From Azospirillum picis (lineage in GTDB: Bacteria; Pseudomonadota; Alphaproteobacteria; Azospirillales; Azospirillaceae), in NCBI RefSeq assembly GCF_017876115.1, contig NZ_JAGINO010000024.1:1-64000 (forward strand): 64,000 nt of DNA, read 5' to 3'. Within the stretch, counting starts at the first letter, position 1; the number at the start of each line of letters is the position of its first letter. The position numbers and the translations under genes are program-made. This document shows, piece by piece, positions 49,678 to 58,940 of the stretch. The notes beneath the pieces were generated by a model. The model saw only the letters and a list, made by a program, of their open reading frames with translations, was not told the DNA's origin and ran no database searches.

Positions 49678-50876
49678 TCGATCAGTCCCTTCATCCGGCT
49701 CCAGGTGCTGTCCCAGGACATGTCCGAGAGCGTGCGGTCGATGGCGGCCAGCCACTCCGGCGAGCCCCTGTCCACCGCCAGCGCCCATTCGCAGGCCTCC
49801 ACGAAGGCTTCGGGTGTATCGGCGATGCGCACCACCCCGCTGTCGCCGTAGTGGCGGATCACGTCGGTGATGGGGGTGGAAACCACCGGCCGGCCGGCGG
49901 CGAGGTATTCCGGGGTCTTGGTCGGGCTGATGAAGCGGGTGGAGTCGTTCAGTGCGAAGGGCATCAGCGCCACGTCCCAGCCGGCCAGCCAGGCGGGCAG
50001 CTCGCCATAGCCGCGCATGCCGGGATAGTGGATGTTGGGCCGCTTCGGCAGGCTGTCCGGATCGATCTTCACCACCGGGCCCAGCATGACGAACTGCCAG
50101 TCGGGCCGCAGGGCGGCGACGGCGTCGAGCAGCCCGATGTCGAAGCGCTCGTCGATCACGCCGTAGAAGCCGAGGCGCGGGCGCGGGATGGACGCCTGGT
50201 CGGGCGCCTCCGCGACCCGGCGGGCGGTGGCGAAGTGGGGGATGTCGACGCTGCTGGGGAAGGGGTGGACATTGGCGTGCCGCCCGCGCTTGGCCTCCCA
50301 CAGGCTGTAGCCGCCGGTGAAGACCAAGTCGGCCCGCGCCATCAGCGCCCGCTCGCGCTCCACCAGTTCGGGCGGGGCGCCGCGGAATCCCGACAGCTCG
50401 TCCATGCAGTCGTAGACGACGACCGCGGCGTCGAGCCGGTCGGCGAACTGCGGGCTCATCGGCGTGTAGTACCAGAGGATCGGCCGGCGGATGCCGAGGT
50501 CGCGGAATGCCTCATCGAGCACCGCCGTCTGCGCCGCCTCGGCCTCGGCACCGCGCATGCCCCGCGGCAGTTGGGGGACCAGCAGCTTGATGCTGCAACT
50601 GGTGCCGTAGACCGCCAGCCCGGGTTCGGAGACGTCCGCCTCCACCGGTTCCTCGACGTAGAACAGGCGGTGATGGCGGGAGAAGCGTTCCATCAGGTGC
50701 TGCGGGCGCTGGTGGACGAATCCCCAGCGCAGGTGTGAGAAGCACAGGAAATCTCCCGCCGGTCCGCCGGCCTTCTCTTCCCTGTCCTCCGACGTCGGCC
50801 GCAAGCGGGTAACCGGTTCGATGCCGGGCGGATCGTCCTGCAGGGCGAACACCTCGTCCTTGCCAGCATACTGCAT
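49665..50876 (-). CDS. Glycosyltransferase, GT1/GT4-like, linked to Glf
   Basis: A 403-residue GT-B-type transferase. LCFSHLRWGFVHQRPQHLMERFSRHHRLFYVEEP is typical of a group often found with Glf; the C-terminal nucleotide-sugar half has RLGFYGVIDERFD, MLGPVVKID and FISPTKTPEYLAAGRPVVSTPI. It has no membrane helices. AGGAG precedes the ATG. It begins a tightly spaced leftward operon (glycosyltransferase, glf, glycosidase, exporter). It may transfer galactofuranose or use another donor; the acceptor is unknown. Confidence 0.87.
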
Positions 50877-51315
50877 GCTTGCTCCTGTGCCCGAAGGCGG
50901 TCTGGGTCGTTGGGGAGAGCGGGGTTATACCGTAATGAGCGACGTGATCGCCGGAAGGTTCTTAAAAGACAACATCCCATCCGATCGATTTCGTTAAAAA
51001 GGACGTAGATTTCCTAAGACGAATGCCCATGATGGCGTAATCGAATACTGGGCACACTTCGCTCCTCGGCGGTACAATTTCGACGCTAACATTGACGGTT
51101 TGCGGTCTTGCACTGAAAAAGCGACTTTATGCCAACGGAACAATGCCCGAACGATGGTCGCTGGCCGGTGTGGGGATGACCCAAAGGTCAGCGCGCGCCC
51201 GCCGGTCCTGTACCGATAGGCACAGCGTGAACAAAGCCCCGCCGGCGCACGTTGCCTTGTGTTCCCGGGTGTCGGCCGCAGCGGCCGGTGCGTCGCACGG
51301 GCGGGCGGAAAAGAA
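50877..51315. other. Noncoding region upstream of the glycan operon
   Basis: About 440 bases without a supported gene. The part at 50930-51130 is AT-richer than the surroundings and should carry the leftward promoter for the glycosyltransferase operon. Short frames here have no ribosome site. Confidence 0.4.
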
Positions 51316-51350
51316 GACGGCCCCCCTCCCGGCGTGGGAGGGGGGCCGTC
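51316..51350 (-). terminator. Strong intrinsic terminator for the RND operon
   Basis: A perfect 15-base stem (51316-51330 with 51336-51350) and 5-base loop. On the minus strand it is followed by TTCTTTTCC, a T-rich tract. It lies 27 bases downstream of the RND pump stop, matching a factor-independent terminator for that leftward operon. Confidence 0.85.
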
Positions 51351-51377
51351 CTGCGTCCTGCGTCGATGGCCCGGCGC

Positions 51378-54300
51378 TCAGTGGTGATACGCCACTCCGG
51401 CCGAACCGGCATTGGGCCTCGCCGCCGGCTCGGTGATCCGCGCCCCGGCCATCCGGCGCAGCAGCACGTAGAAGACCGGGGTCAGCAGCAGGCCGAACAG
51501 CGTCACGCCCAGCATGCCGGCGAACACCGCGACACCCATGGCGTGCCGCATCTCCGCCCCGGCGCCGGTGGAGGTCACCAGCGGCACCACGCCCATGATG
51601 AAGGCGATGGAGGTCATCAGGATCGGCCGCAGCCGCAGGCGGCTGGCCTCGATGGCGGCCTGGACGGCGCTGCGGCCCTGCTCCTCCAACTCGCGGGCGA
51701 ACTCGACGATCAGGATGGCGTTCTTGGCCGACAGGCCGACCAGCACCATGAAGCCGATCTGGGTGAAGATGTTGTTGTCGCCGCCGGTGATCCAGACGCC
51801 GGCCAGCGCCGACATCAGGCTCATCGGCACGATCATCAGGATGGCCAGCGGCAGGGTCAGGCTCTCGTACTGCGCCGCCAGCACCAGGAACACCAGCAGG
51901 ATGCTGATCGGGAACACCCACAGCGCGGAGTTGCCGGCCAGGATCTGCTGGTAGGTCAGGTCGGTCCACTCGAAGCGCACCCCGCGCGGCAGCGTCTCCG
52001 CCGCGATGCGCTCGGCCGCCGCCTCGGCCTGGCCGGAGGAGAAGCCCGGCGCCGGCCCGCCGTTGATGTCGGCGGCGGTGTAGCCGTTGTAGCGCACCAC
52101 CATCTCCGGCCCGTAGCTCTGCTTCACCTGCACCAGCGAGGACAGCGGCACCATGTCGCCGCGGTCGTTGCGGGTCTTCAGCAGGCCGATGTCGGCCGAT
52201 TCGGCGCGGAACTGGGCGTCGGCCTGCACCCGCACCTGGTAGACGCGGCCGAAGCTGTTGAAGTCGTTGACGTAGAGCGATCCCAGATAGATCTGCATGG
52301 TGTCGAACACGTCGCCGACCGACACGCCCTGCTGCTTGGCCTTCACCCGGTCGAGGTCGACGTCGAGCTGCGGCACGTTGATCTGGTAGCTGGAGAAGGT
52401 CGGCCCCAGCTCCGGCGTCTGCATCGCCTTCTTCACGAACTCGCCGACCGCGGCGTTCAGCGCCTCGTAGCCCAGCGCGCCGCGGTCCTCGATCTGCATC
52501 TTGAAGCCGCCCAGCGTACCCAGCCCCATCACCGGCGGCGGCGGGAAGATGGCGACGAAGGCCTCCTTCATCGCGGCGTAGCGCCCCTGCAGGTCGGCGG
52601 CGATGGCGGCGGCCGACAGCGACGGGTCCTTGCGCTCCTCGAAGGGCTTCAGGGTGACGAAGACGATGCCGGCGCTGGAGCTGTTGGTGAAGCCGTTGAC
52701 CGACAGCCCGGGGAAGGCGACGGCGCTCTGCACGCCCGGCCGCTTCAGCGCGATGTCGGTCATCTCGCGGATCACCGCCTCGGTGCGGTCGAGCGAGGCG
52801 CCGTTGGGAAGCTGGGCGAAGCTGATGAGGTATTCCTTGTCCTGCGCCGGGACGAAGCCCATCGGCACCGCGCGGCCGAGCAGCACCGTCACCCCCAGCA
52901 GCAGGACATAGACCAGCATCATCATGCCCTTGTGCCGCACCACCCCGCCGACGCCGCGGCCGTAGCCGGTGGAGGCGCGGTGGAACACCCGGTTGAACAG
53001 GCGGAAGAAGCCGCCGAACACCCGGTTCATGCCGCGGGTCAGCCAGTCCTGCGGCTGGTCGTGGCCGCGCAGCAGCACCGCCGACAGCGCCGGCGACAGC
53101 GTCAGCGAGTTGAAGGCCGAGATGACGGTGGAGATCGCGATGGTCATCGCGAACTGCTTGTAGAACTCGCCCGACAGGCCGGTCATCGCCGCCAGCGGCA
53201 CGAAGACCGCGACCAGCGTCAGCGCGATGGCGATGATCGGCCCGCTGACCTCGCGCATCGCCTTGTAGGTGGCTTCCTTGGCCGACAGGCCGGATTCGAT
53301 GTTGCGCTCGACGTTCTCGACCACGACGATGGCGTCGTCGACGACGATGCCGATGGCCAGCACCATGCCGAACAGCGACAGCGCGTTGATCGAATAGCCC
53401 AGCAGGAACATCAGCGAGAAGGTGCCGACGATCGACACCGGCACCGCCAGCAGCGGGATGATGGAGGCGCGCCAGGTCTGCAGGAAGACGATCACCACCA
53501 GCACCACCAGGGCGACCGCCTCCAGCAGCGTGTGGATCACCGCCTCGATGCTCGACTCCACGAAGCGCGTCGGGTCGTAGACGATGCTGTAGTTGACCCC
53601 CTCGGGCATCTCGGCCTGCAGTTCGGCCATGGTGGCGCGGACGTTGTTGGCGATGTTCAGCGCGTTGGCGCCCGGCGCCTGGTTGATCGCCAGTGCCACC
53701 GCCGGCTTGTTGTCCAGCAGCGAGCGCAACCCGTACTGCGCCGCCGCCAGCTCCACCCGCGCCACGTCCTGCAGGTAGGTGACGCCGCCGTCCTTGCCGA
53801 TCTTCAGCACGATGCGGCCGAACTCGTCGACCGTCTTCAGCCGGCCCTGGGCGTTGATCGAGAGCTGCAGCGGCGTGTCGGGCAGGCTGGGCGAGGCGCC
53901 GATCACGCCGGCCGCCACCTGGACGTTCTGCTCGCGGATCGCCGACACCACGTCGGCGGCGGTCAGGCCGCGCTCGGCCACCTTGTTGGGGTCGAGCCAG
54001 ACGCGCATCGAATAGTCGCCGGAGCCCCACACCTGCACCTCGCCGACGCCCTGGATGCGGCTCAGCCGGTCCTTGACGTTGAGGATGGCGTAGTTGCGCA
54101 GGTAGGTCATGTCGTAGCGGTCGTTGGGCGACAGCAGGTGCACGACCATGGTCAGCGTCGGCGAGGACTTGACCGTGGTCACGCCCAGCCGCTGCACGTC
54201 CTCCGGCAGGCGGGGCAGCGCCTGGGCGACGCGGTTCTGGACGAGCTGCTGCGCCTTGTCCGGGTCGGTGCCGAGCCGGAAGGTGACGGTCAGCGCCATG

Positions 54301-54566
54301 TTGCCGTCGCTGTTCGCCTGCGACTGCATGTACAGCATGTTTTCCACGCCGTTGATCTGCTCCTCCAGCGGAGCGGCGACGGTCTCGGCGATGACCTTGG
54401 GGTTGGCGCCCGGATATTGCGCCCGGACGACGACGGAGGGGGGGACCACCTCCGGGTATTCGGAGATCGGCAACTGGAACAGCGAGATCATGCCCGCCAG
54501 GAACAGCGCCACGGACAGGACGCCCGCGAAGATCGGGCGGTCGATGAAGAATTTAGAGATGTTCAT
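51378..54566 (-). CDS. RND efflux pump inner membrane transporter (HAE1, AcrB/MexB type)
   Basis: A 1062-residue pump with 12 membrane helices and two large periplasmic loops. FIDRPIFAGVLSVALFLAG opens the protein. The proton relay acids are in GIVVDDAIVVVENVER (helix 4) and the Lys in GLSAKNAILIVEFA (helix 10). HAE1 features such as AQYPGANPKVIAETVA and PLSLMSALAGVWITG are present. It exports drugs, solvents or other hydrophobic molecules by proton antiport with the adjacent fusion protein and an outer membrane channel. No channel gene is adjacent, so a TolC-like protein elsewhere is needed. Confidence 0.96.
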   Translation of the reverse strand: MNISKFFIDRPIFAGVLSVALFLAGMISLFQLPISEYPEVVPPSVVVRAQYPGANPKVIAETVAAPLEEQINGVENMLYMQSQANSDGNMALTVTFRLGTDPDKAQQLVQNRVAQALPRLPEDVQRLGVTTVKSSPTLTMVVHLLSPNDRYDMTYLRNYAILNVKDRLSRIQGVGEVQVWGSGDYSMRVWLDPNKVAERGLTAADVVSAIREQNVQVAAGVIGASPSLPDTPLQLSINAQGRLKTVDEFGRIVLKIGKDGGVTYLQDVARVELAAAQYGLRSLLDNKPAVALAINQAPGANALNIANNVRATMAELQAEMPEGVNYSIVYDPTRFVESSIEAVIHTLLEAVALVVLVVIVFLQTWRASIIPLLAVPVSIVGTFSLMFLLGYSINALSLFGMVLAIGIVVDDAIVVVENVERNIESGLSAKEATYKAMREVSGPIIAIALTLVAVFVPLAAMTGLSGEFYKQFAMTIAISTVISAFNSLTLSPALSAVLLRGHDQPQDWLTRGMNRVFGGFFRLFNRVFHRASTGYGRGVGGVVRHKGMMMLVYVLLLGVTVLLGRAVPMGFVPAQDKEYLISFAQLPNGASLDRTEAVIREMTDIALKRPGVQSAVAFPGLSVNGFTNSSSAGIVFVTLKPFEERKDPSLSAAAIAADLQGRYAAMKEAFVAIFPPPPVMGLGTLGGFKMQIEDRGALGYEALNAAVGEFVKKAMQTPELGPTFSSYQINVPQLDVDLDRVKAKQQGVSVGDVFDTMQIYLGSLYVNDFNSFGRVYQVRVQADAQFRAESADIGLLKTRNDRGDMVPLSSLVQVKQSYGPEMVVRYNGYTAADINGGPAPGFSSGQAEAAAERIAAETLPRGVRFEWTDLTYQQILAGNSALWVFPISILLVFLVLAAQYESLTLPLAILMIVPMSLMSALAGVWITGGDNNIFTQIGFMVLVGLSAKNAILIVEFARELEEQGRSAVQAAIEASRLRLRPILMTSIAFIMGVVPLVTSTGAGAEMRHAMGVAVFAGMLGVTLFGLLLTPVFYVLLRRMAGARITEPAARPNAGSAGVAYHH

Positions 54567-54603
54567 GACGGCTCTCCCGGCGGAACTCGGTCAGGGCGCC
54601 GGT

Positions 54604-55791
54604 TCAGGGTGCGGTCGAGGCGGTGCGGATGGCGCCCGGCGCCTCTCCCATCGCCACGACGTGCGGGGTGACGCGGCTGCCCGGACGGGCGTGCTGCAGT
54701 CCGTTGACGACGATGCGCTCGCCGGGCTCCAGCCCGCTGCGCACCACCCGCAGCCCGCCCTGGGCGGGGCCGGGGACGATGATGCGGTAGCCGACGGTGC
54801 CGTCCTCGCCGACCACCAGCACGAACTTCTTGTCCTGGTCGGTGCTGATGGCGCGGTCCTCGACCATCAGCGCCTCGTGCGGGTCGCTGCCGCCGACGCG
54901 GATGCGGGCGTAGAGGCCGGGGACCAGCTTCCCGTCGGCGTTGTCGAAGCGGGCGCGCACGCGGATGGTGCCGGACTGCGCGTCCATCCGGTTGTCGACA
55001 TGCTCGACCGTGCCGGTGCGCGAATAGGCCGCCTCGTTGGCCAGGCCCAGCTCCACCGGCACGCCGGCGTTGTCCTTCACCCCGGCGATGTGGGTCAGGT
55101 AGGTCTGCTCGTCGACGTCGAAGGAGGCGTAGATGGGGGAGACCGAGACCAGCGTGGTCAGCGGCGCCGATGCGGCGCCCGCCGCCACCACGTTGCCCAG
55201 CGTCACCTCGGCGCGCGAGACGCGGCCGGAAACCGGGGCGCGCACCTGGCTGTGCTCCAGGTCGATGCGGGCGATCTCCAGGGCGGCCTGGGCCGCCTTC
55301 AGGTTGGCCGCCGCGGCGCGGGCGTCGTTCTCCTTGCTCTCCAGCGACTGGCGCGAAATGGTGTCGTCGCGCACCAGCCGGCGGGCGCGCTCCAGGTCGG
55401 ACGCGGTGAAGCGGACGCGCGCCTCGGCGGCGGCGACCTGCGCCTCCTGGCGCGAGACCTCGGCCTCGAAGGGGCGCGGATCAATGGTGAACAGCACGTC
55501 GCCCTGGCGCACCAGCGCGCCGTTGCGGAAATGCACGGCGGTGATGGCGCCGGCGACCTGCGGCCGGATCTCCACCCGGTCGACGGCCTCCAGGCGTCCC
55601 GAATAGGACTGCCAGTCGGTGATCTTGCGCACCACCACCGGGGCCACGTCGACCTCCGGCGGCGGCGGGGCGGCGGCCGCGGCCTGCGGGGCGTCGGCAT
55701 GGCCCTGGGTGACCAGGATCCCGGCGCCGCCGCCGGCGACGGCCACCGCGGCGAGGAGGAGAAGGGCGAACTTGGAACGGGACTTCGACAT
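54604..55791 (-). CDS. RND efflux periplasmic adaptor (membrane fusion protein)
   Basis: A 395-residue adaptor with an N-terminal signal anchor (FALLLLAAVAVAGGGAGILV, residues 8-27). The lipoyl half EVDVAPVVVRKITDWQSYSGRLEAVDRVEIRPQVAGAI, a helical hairpin (SRQEAQVAAAEARVRFTASDLERARRLV) and the closing half RAPVSGRVSRAEV follow, then beta-barrel and membrane-proximal domains. It links the RND pump to an outer membrane channel. Gap to the pump gene is 37 bases, to the upstream hydrolase gene also 37 bases. Confidence 0.95.
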   Translation of the reverse strand: MSKSRSKFALLLLAAVAVAGGGAGILVTQGHADAPQAAAAAPPPPEVDVAPVVVRKITDWQSYSGRLEAVDRVEIRPQVAGAITAVHFRNGALVRQGDVLFTIDPRPFEAEVSRQEAQVAAAEARVRFTASDLERARRLVRDDTISRQSLESKENDARAAAANLKAAQAALEIARIDLEHSQVRAPVSGRVSRAEVTLGNVVAAGAASAPLTTLVSVSPIYASFDVDEQTYLTHIAGVKDNAGVPVELGLANEAAYSRTGTVEHVDNRMDAQSGTIRVRARFDNADGKLVPGLYARIRVGGSDPHEALMVEDRAISTDQDKKFVLVVGEDGTVGYRIIVPGPAQGGLRVVRSGLEPGERIVVNGLQHARPGSRVTPHVVAMGEAPGAIRTASTAP

Positions 55792-55828
55792 GGGAGGCGT
55801 CTCCGGTACGGGAGGAATTGAATGGGGG

Positions 55829-56713
55829 TCAGGCGCGCGCCGGCGTCAGCCGGCGGCGGAAGAAGCTGGTCACGGCGGCCAGCGCCGGCCGGTGGCCGGG
55901 CAGGGCGTCGTGGGAAATGGCGGGAAAGCGCGTCACCTCGGTCGGCACGCCGGCGGCGATCAGGCCGGCGGCGTACTGCTCGGCCTCGGTGCGCAGCAGG
56001 TCGTTCTGGGCGGTGACGATCAAGGCCGGCGGCAGGCCGGCCAGCCGGCAGGACTCCAGCGGTGCCGCGTAGGGGTGCATCCGCTGCGCCGCCTCCGGCA
56101 GGTAGGCGCGGTAGCAGCGCGCGCAGTCGGCCATGGTGGGGTCGAACAGCCGCGACACCTCGTCGCCGACCGGGTTGCGGCTCGCCCGCGTCAGGCTGGG
56201 GTCGAGCATCGGGCCGAGCAGGGCCTGGGCGGAGATGGCGACGCCGCCGAGGTCGCGGGCCAGGAAGGTCAGCGAGGTGGCGACATGCCCGCCGGCGTCG
56301 TAGCCGGCGACGCCCAGGCCGCCGCGGGCGATCCCCAGGCCGCGCGCCTCGCCGGTGGTCCACAGCGCGGCGCGGTAGGCATCATGGGCGGCGGTGGGGA
56401 AGGGGTGGGCGGGGGCCAGCGAATAGCCGACCGACACCACCACCGCCGGCGTCGCCGCGGCGATCGCCGAGGCCGTCTCGTCGGCCTCCTCCGGCGAGCC
56501 GGAGGTGAAGCCGCCGCCGTGCAGGTAGAGCAGGGCCGGCACCGCCAGCCCGATCAGCGGACGGTACAGCCGCAGGCGGATGTCCTGGGCGTGGCCGGCG
56601 ATGGTGCGGTCGTCGACCGCCAGCGGGCAGGGCGCGCCCGCCGCCAGATCCTCGCCCTTCGCCCGAGAAGACCGTCCCGTGACCCGTCCCATCGCCTGCC
56701 GGTGCCGCAGCAC
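55829..56713 (-). CDS. HSL-like alpha/beta hydrolase with Asp at the nucleophile position
   Basis: A 294-residue alpha/beta hydrolase resembling hormone-sensitive-lipase-type esterases. The oxyanion motif LHGGGFTSG, the SVGYSLAPAHPFP segment, an acid in TAQNDLLRTE and the late His in FPAISHDALPG are present. The nucleophile elbow, normally GDSAGG, reads GYDAGG, with GAC at the serine position. It may therefore be a non-esterase, an Asp-nucleophile hydrolase, or inactive. Start ATG 56713 or 56692. It is the first gene of the hydrolase-adaptor-pump set. Confidence 0.82.
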   Translation of the reverse strand: MLRHRQAMGRVTGRSSRAKGEDLAAGAPCPLAVDDRTIAGHAQDIRLRLYRPLIGLAVPALLYLHGGGFTSGSPEEADETASAIAAATPAVVVSVGYSLAPAHPFPTAAHDAYRAALWTTGEARGLGIARGGLGVAGYDAGGHVATSLTFLARDLGGVAISAQALLGPMLDPSLTRASRNPVGDEVSRLFDPTMADCARCYRAYLPEAAQRMHPYAAPLESCRLAGLPPALIVTAQNDLLRTEAEQYAAGLIAAGVPTEVTRFPAISHDALPGHRPALAAVTSFFRRRLTPARA

Positions 56714-56822
56714 CCCTCCCGCATTGCACTGCGGTAGAGTGTCGCGTCTCGGGGCGTACGAATAAATACCGCGTCAACGGCAACACAATTCGCCGGATAC
56801 GAACAATGGACGGTGAGTGTTC

Positions 56823-56926
56823 GCCCCCTCCTAACCTCCCCCGCTCCGCGGGAGAGGGACTGCCGCCGCCCTTCCGAACAAGCGCTTACCCCCTCTCCCG
56901 CGAAGCGGGGGAGGTTAGGAGGGGGC
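56823..56926. repeat. 36-base inverted repeat with 32-base spacer
   Basis: Arms 56823-56858 and 56891-56926 match at 35 of 36 positions, centred on CCCCTCCTAACCTCCCCCGC. The element fills much of the space between the LysR stop and the hydrolase start. It may be a dispersed intergenic element or a bidirectional transcript end. Confidence 0.8.
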
Positions 56927-56948
56927 AAGGTCAGCGCGTGATGTGCTC

Positions 56949-57977
56949 TCAAACCACGCACAGGCAGGCGCCGTCGGCGTCCATGGCGACGGAGTCCACC
57001 GCGACCGGCACCGCCTTCTCCATCCGCCCGCTCCGCTTGGCCTCGCCGCGGCAGGCGTCGAGCGGCACGTCCTCGCCCTGCATCAGCGGGCAGCGCTCGA
57101 AAAGCTCGGCGATCCAGTCGACGAACACCCGCACCTTCGGCGACAGGTGGCGGTTCTGCGGATAGAGGGCGGAGATCGGCATCAGCGCCGGCCGCCATTC
57201 CGGCAGGATCTCCACCAGGGCGCCGCTGCGCAGGTGGGGAAGGGCCATGAAGCGGGCGGCCTGGACGATGCCCAGCCCCTCGACGCCGCAGGTGACGTAG
57301 GCGTCGGCGTCGTTGACCGACACGGTGCCGGCCATCTTGACCTCGACCTCCTCGCCGTCGCGCTCGAAGCTCAGTTCGTGGACCTTGCCGGTGCGGGTGA
57401 AATACTTGACGGCGACGTGACGCTCCAGCTCCTCCAGGCTCCGCGGCATGCCATGGGCGGCGAGATAGTCGGGACTGGCGCAGGTCACCGGGCGGAAGGC
57501 GCCGACGCGCCGGGCGATCAGGCTGGAATCCTGCAGCTCGCCGACGCGCAGCACGCAGTCCACCCCCTCCTGGATGAGGTCGATCGGCCGGTCGCTGAGG
57601 CCCAGCATCAGCTCGATGTCGGGATAGGCGTTGTGGAACTCGTGGATCGCCGGGATGATCACCAGCCGGCCGATCGACCCCGGCATGTCGACGCGCAGCC
57701 GCCCGCGCGGCGTCTTGCGCGCGCTGGTGAAGGAGGATTCGACCTCCTCGATCTCCTGCAGGATGCGGGTGGCCCCTTCCAGGTAGGCGGCGCCGTCCAG
57801 CGTCAGGTTCAGCTTGCGCGTCGTCCGCTGCAGCAGCCGCACCCCCAGAGACGCCTCCAGGTTCTGGATCGTCGTGGTGACCGAGGCCCGCGGCAGGCCC
57901 AGCGTGTCCGCCGCCTTGGAGAAGCTGTTGACCTCCACCACCCGAACGAAGACGCGCATCGCGTGAAGCTTGTCCAT
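56949..57977 (-). CDS. LysR family regulator with C-terminal extension
   Basis: A 342-residue regulator, about 40 residues longer than usual. MDKLHAMRVFVRVVEVNSFSKAADTLGLPRASVTTTIQNLE is the helix-turn-helix; the effector domain starts at GRLRVDMPGSIGRLVIIPA and includes VDCVLRVGEL, which are the CrgA/AaeR-like pattern. The extra tail (from ERCPLMQGEDVPLDACRGE) is Cys-bearing, four cysteines counted in all after residue 290. ATG 57977 gives the standard opening; the longer frame lies in noncoding DNA. It is upstream of the hydrolase-RND operon on the same strand and may control it. Confidence 0.9.
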   Translation of the reverse strand: MDKLHAMRVFVRVVEVNSFSKAADTLGLPRASVTTTIQNLEASLGVRLLQRTTRKLNLTLDGAAYLEGATRILQEIEEVESSFTSARKTPRGRLRVDMPGSIGRLVIIPAIHEFHNAYPDIELMLGLSDRPIDLIQEGVDCVLRVGELQDSSLIARRVGAFRPVTCASPDYLAAHGMPRSLEELERHVAVKYFTRTGKVHELSFERDGEEVEVKMAGTVSVNDADAYVTCGVEGLGIVQAARFMALPHLRSGALVEILPEWRPALMPISALYPQNRHLSPKVRVFVDWIAELFERCPLMQGEDVPLDACRGEAKRSGRMEKAVPVAVDSVAMDADGACLCVV

Positions 57978-58183
57978 GTCCGACCTGTCCCGTCCTGTCT
58001 GTCCTGCCGCCACCCGCGGCGACTGCCTGCCGGCGACCGCGGTGCGGCCGATGCATCCCGCCGTCACCGGTGGCGAAGCCGCTATTTAACCACGGGTGAC
58101 GCCGCTGTCGATCATCCGGACGGACATGGCTGGTGTCGCGACGGGTACCGGCACTGCGTCCGGGCGGGGCGGCCGCCACGGCT

Positions 58184-58445
58184 ATCGCATATGGCGATAA
58201 TCGCCCTCTCCCGCCCCGGGAGAGGGAGGGGACCCACGAAGTGGGGAGGGTGAGGGGGTGTTCCAAGACCCCGGAACCGCAGGGTTTCTTGCATCACCCC
58301 TCACCCTTCCCATGCTCCGCATGGGCCCCGAGGTCGCTCGCAAGGCTCGCGACCGCATTCCACCTACGACTGCCTTGCAGTCGTCCGGCCTGCGGCCGTC
58401 GGTTCCATGCCCTCTCCCGGGGCGGGAGAGGGAGCCATATGCGAT
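58184..58445. repeat. Nested palindromic intergenic element, about 260 bases
   Basis: Outer arms ATCGCATATGGC (58184-58195) and GCCATATGCGAT (58434-58445) are exact reverse complements. Just inside each lies a CCCTCTCCCG...CGGGAGAGGG hairpin (near 58204-58227 and 58411-58432), and further in a second inverted pair (GGGGACCC...GGGTGAGGGG near 58230-58258 against CCCCTCACCC...GGGCCCC near 58296-58328). A perfect hairpin ACGACTG-CCTTG-CAGTCGT lies at 58366-58384. Together with 57978-58183 (no gene seen) it fills the 485-base gap between the LysR start and the TIGR02588 gene. Confidence 0.75.
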
Positions 58446-58462
58446 TGCCCTGGGGCGGGGCG

Positions 58463-58918
58463 CTATGGTTCGTTGTATCCGCTCGGGGTGATGTGCAACT
58501 CGTAGCGGCTGGGGTCGTTCTCGAAGATCAGGCCGCCGTAGCGCGACGAATAGGGCGGCAGGTAGTCGAAGGTGGTCTCCGCCGTCTCGACCACCCTGTC
58601 GCCCGACTTCAGTTCGCCCTGGACGCGCAGGCCGGCGGCGGTGGCGCTGGTCTCGTTCTTCACCTTGAAGCGGACCGTGAAGGCATGGCTGCCCGCCTGG
58701 GTTCCCACCGCAGCGACGCTGATGTCCCCGGGCACGGCGCTGCCTTCCCGCAGGCCGTACTGCACCATGTAGCCGATCATCGCCGCGATCAGCAGCACGC
58801 CGAAACCGGCCGCCACCCATTCCCAGGGCGAGGTCGGCGGCGCATGCTCCTGCTGCCCGTCGCCCCGGGAAGCATCCTCCTGCCGGCGGGCGCCGGCCGA
58901 CTCGCTGTGCATCGCCAT
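58463..58918 (-). CDS. TIGR02588-like membrane-anchored protein
   Basis: A 151-residue protein with one membrane helix (WVAAGFGVLLIAAMIGYMVQYGL, about residues 33-55) and a C-terminal beta-rich domain (FTVRFKVKNETSATAAGLRVQGEL, ETTFDYLPPYSSRYGGLIF) that resembles an Ig-like or CARDB-type fold. This matches the TIGR02588 pattern, encoded next to TIGR02587 in many alphaproteobacteria. The start at ATG 58918 has GGGAG 8 bases upstream; GTG 58927 is an alternative. Function is unknown. Confidence 0.78.
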   Translation of the reverse strand: MAMHSESAGARRQEDASRGDGQQEHAPPTSPWEWVAAGFGVLLIAAMIGYMVQYGLREGSAVPGDISVAAVGTQAGSHAFTVRFKVKNETSATAAGLRVQGELKSGDRVVETAETTFDYLPPYSSRYGGLIFENDPSRYELHITPSGYNEP

Positions 58919-58940
58919 GGAAGGCACTCCCGTCTTGCCG

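Noticed and set aside
51252..54671. Plus-strand open frame of 1139 codons opposite the RND pump
   Set aside because: His/Gln/Arg-rich shadow of the AcrB-type gene; no ribosome site or motif supports it.
56757..56822. AT-richer segment upstream of the RND-linked hydrolase as a possible attachment site
   Set aside because: No direct repeat or integrase gene is nearby; it is better explained as the operon promoter.
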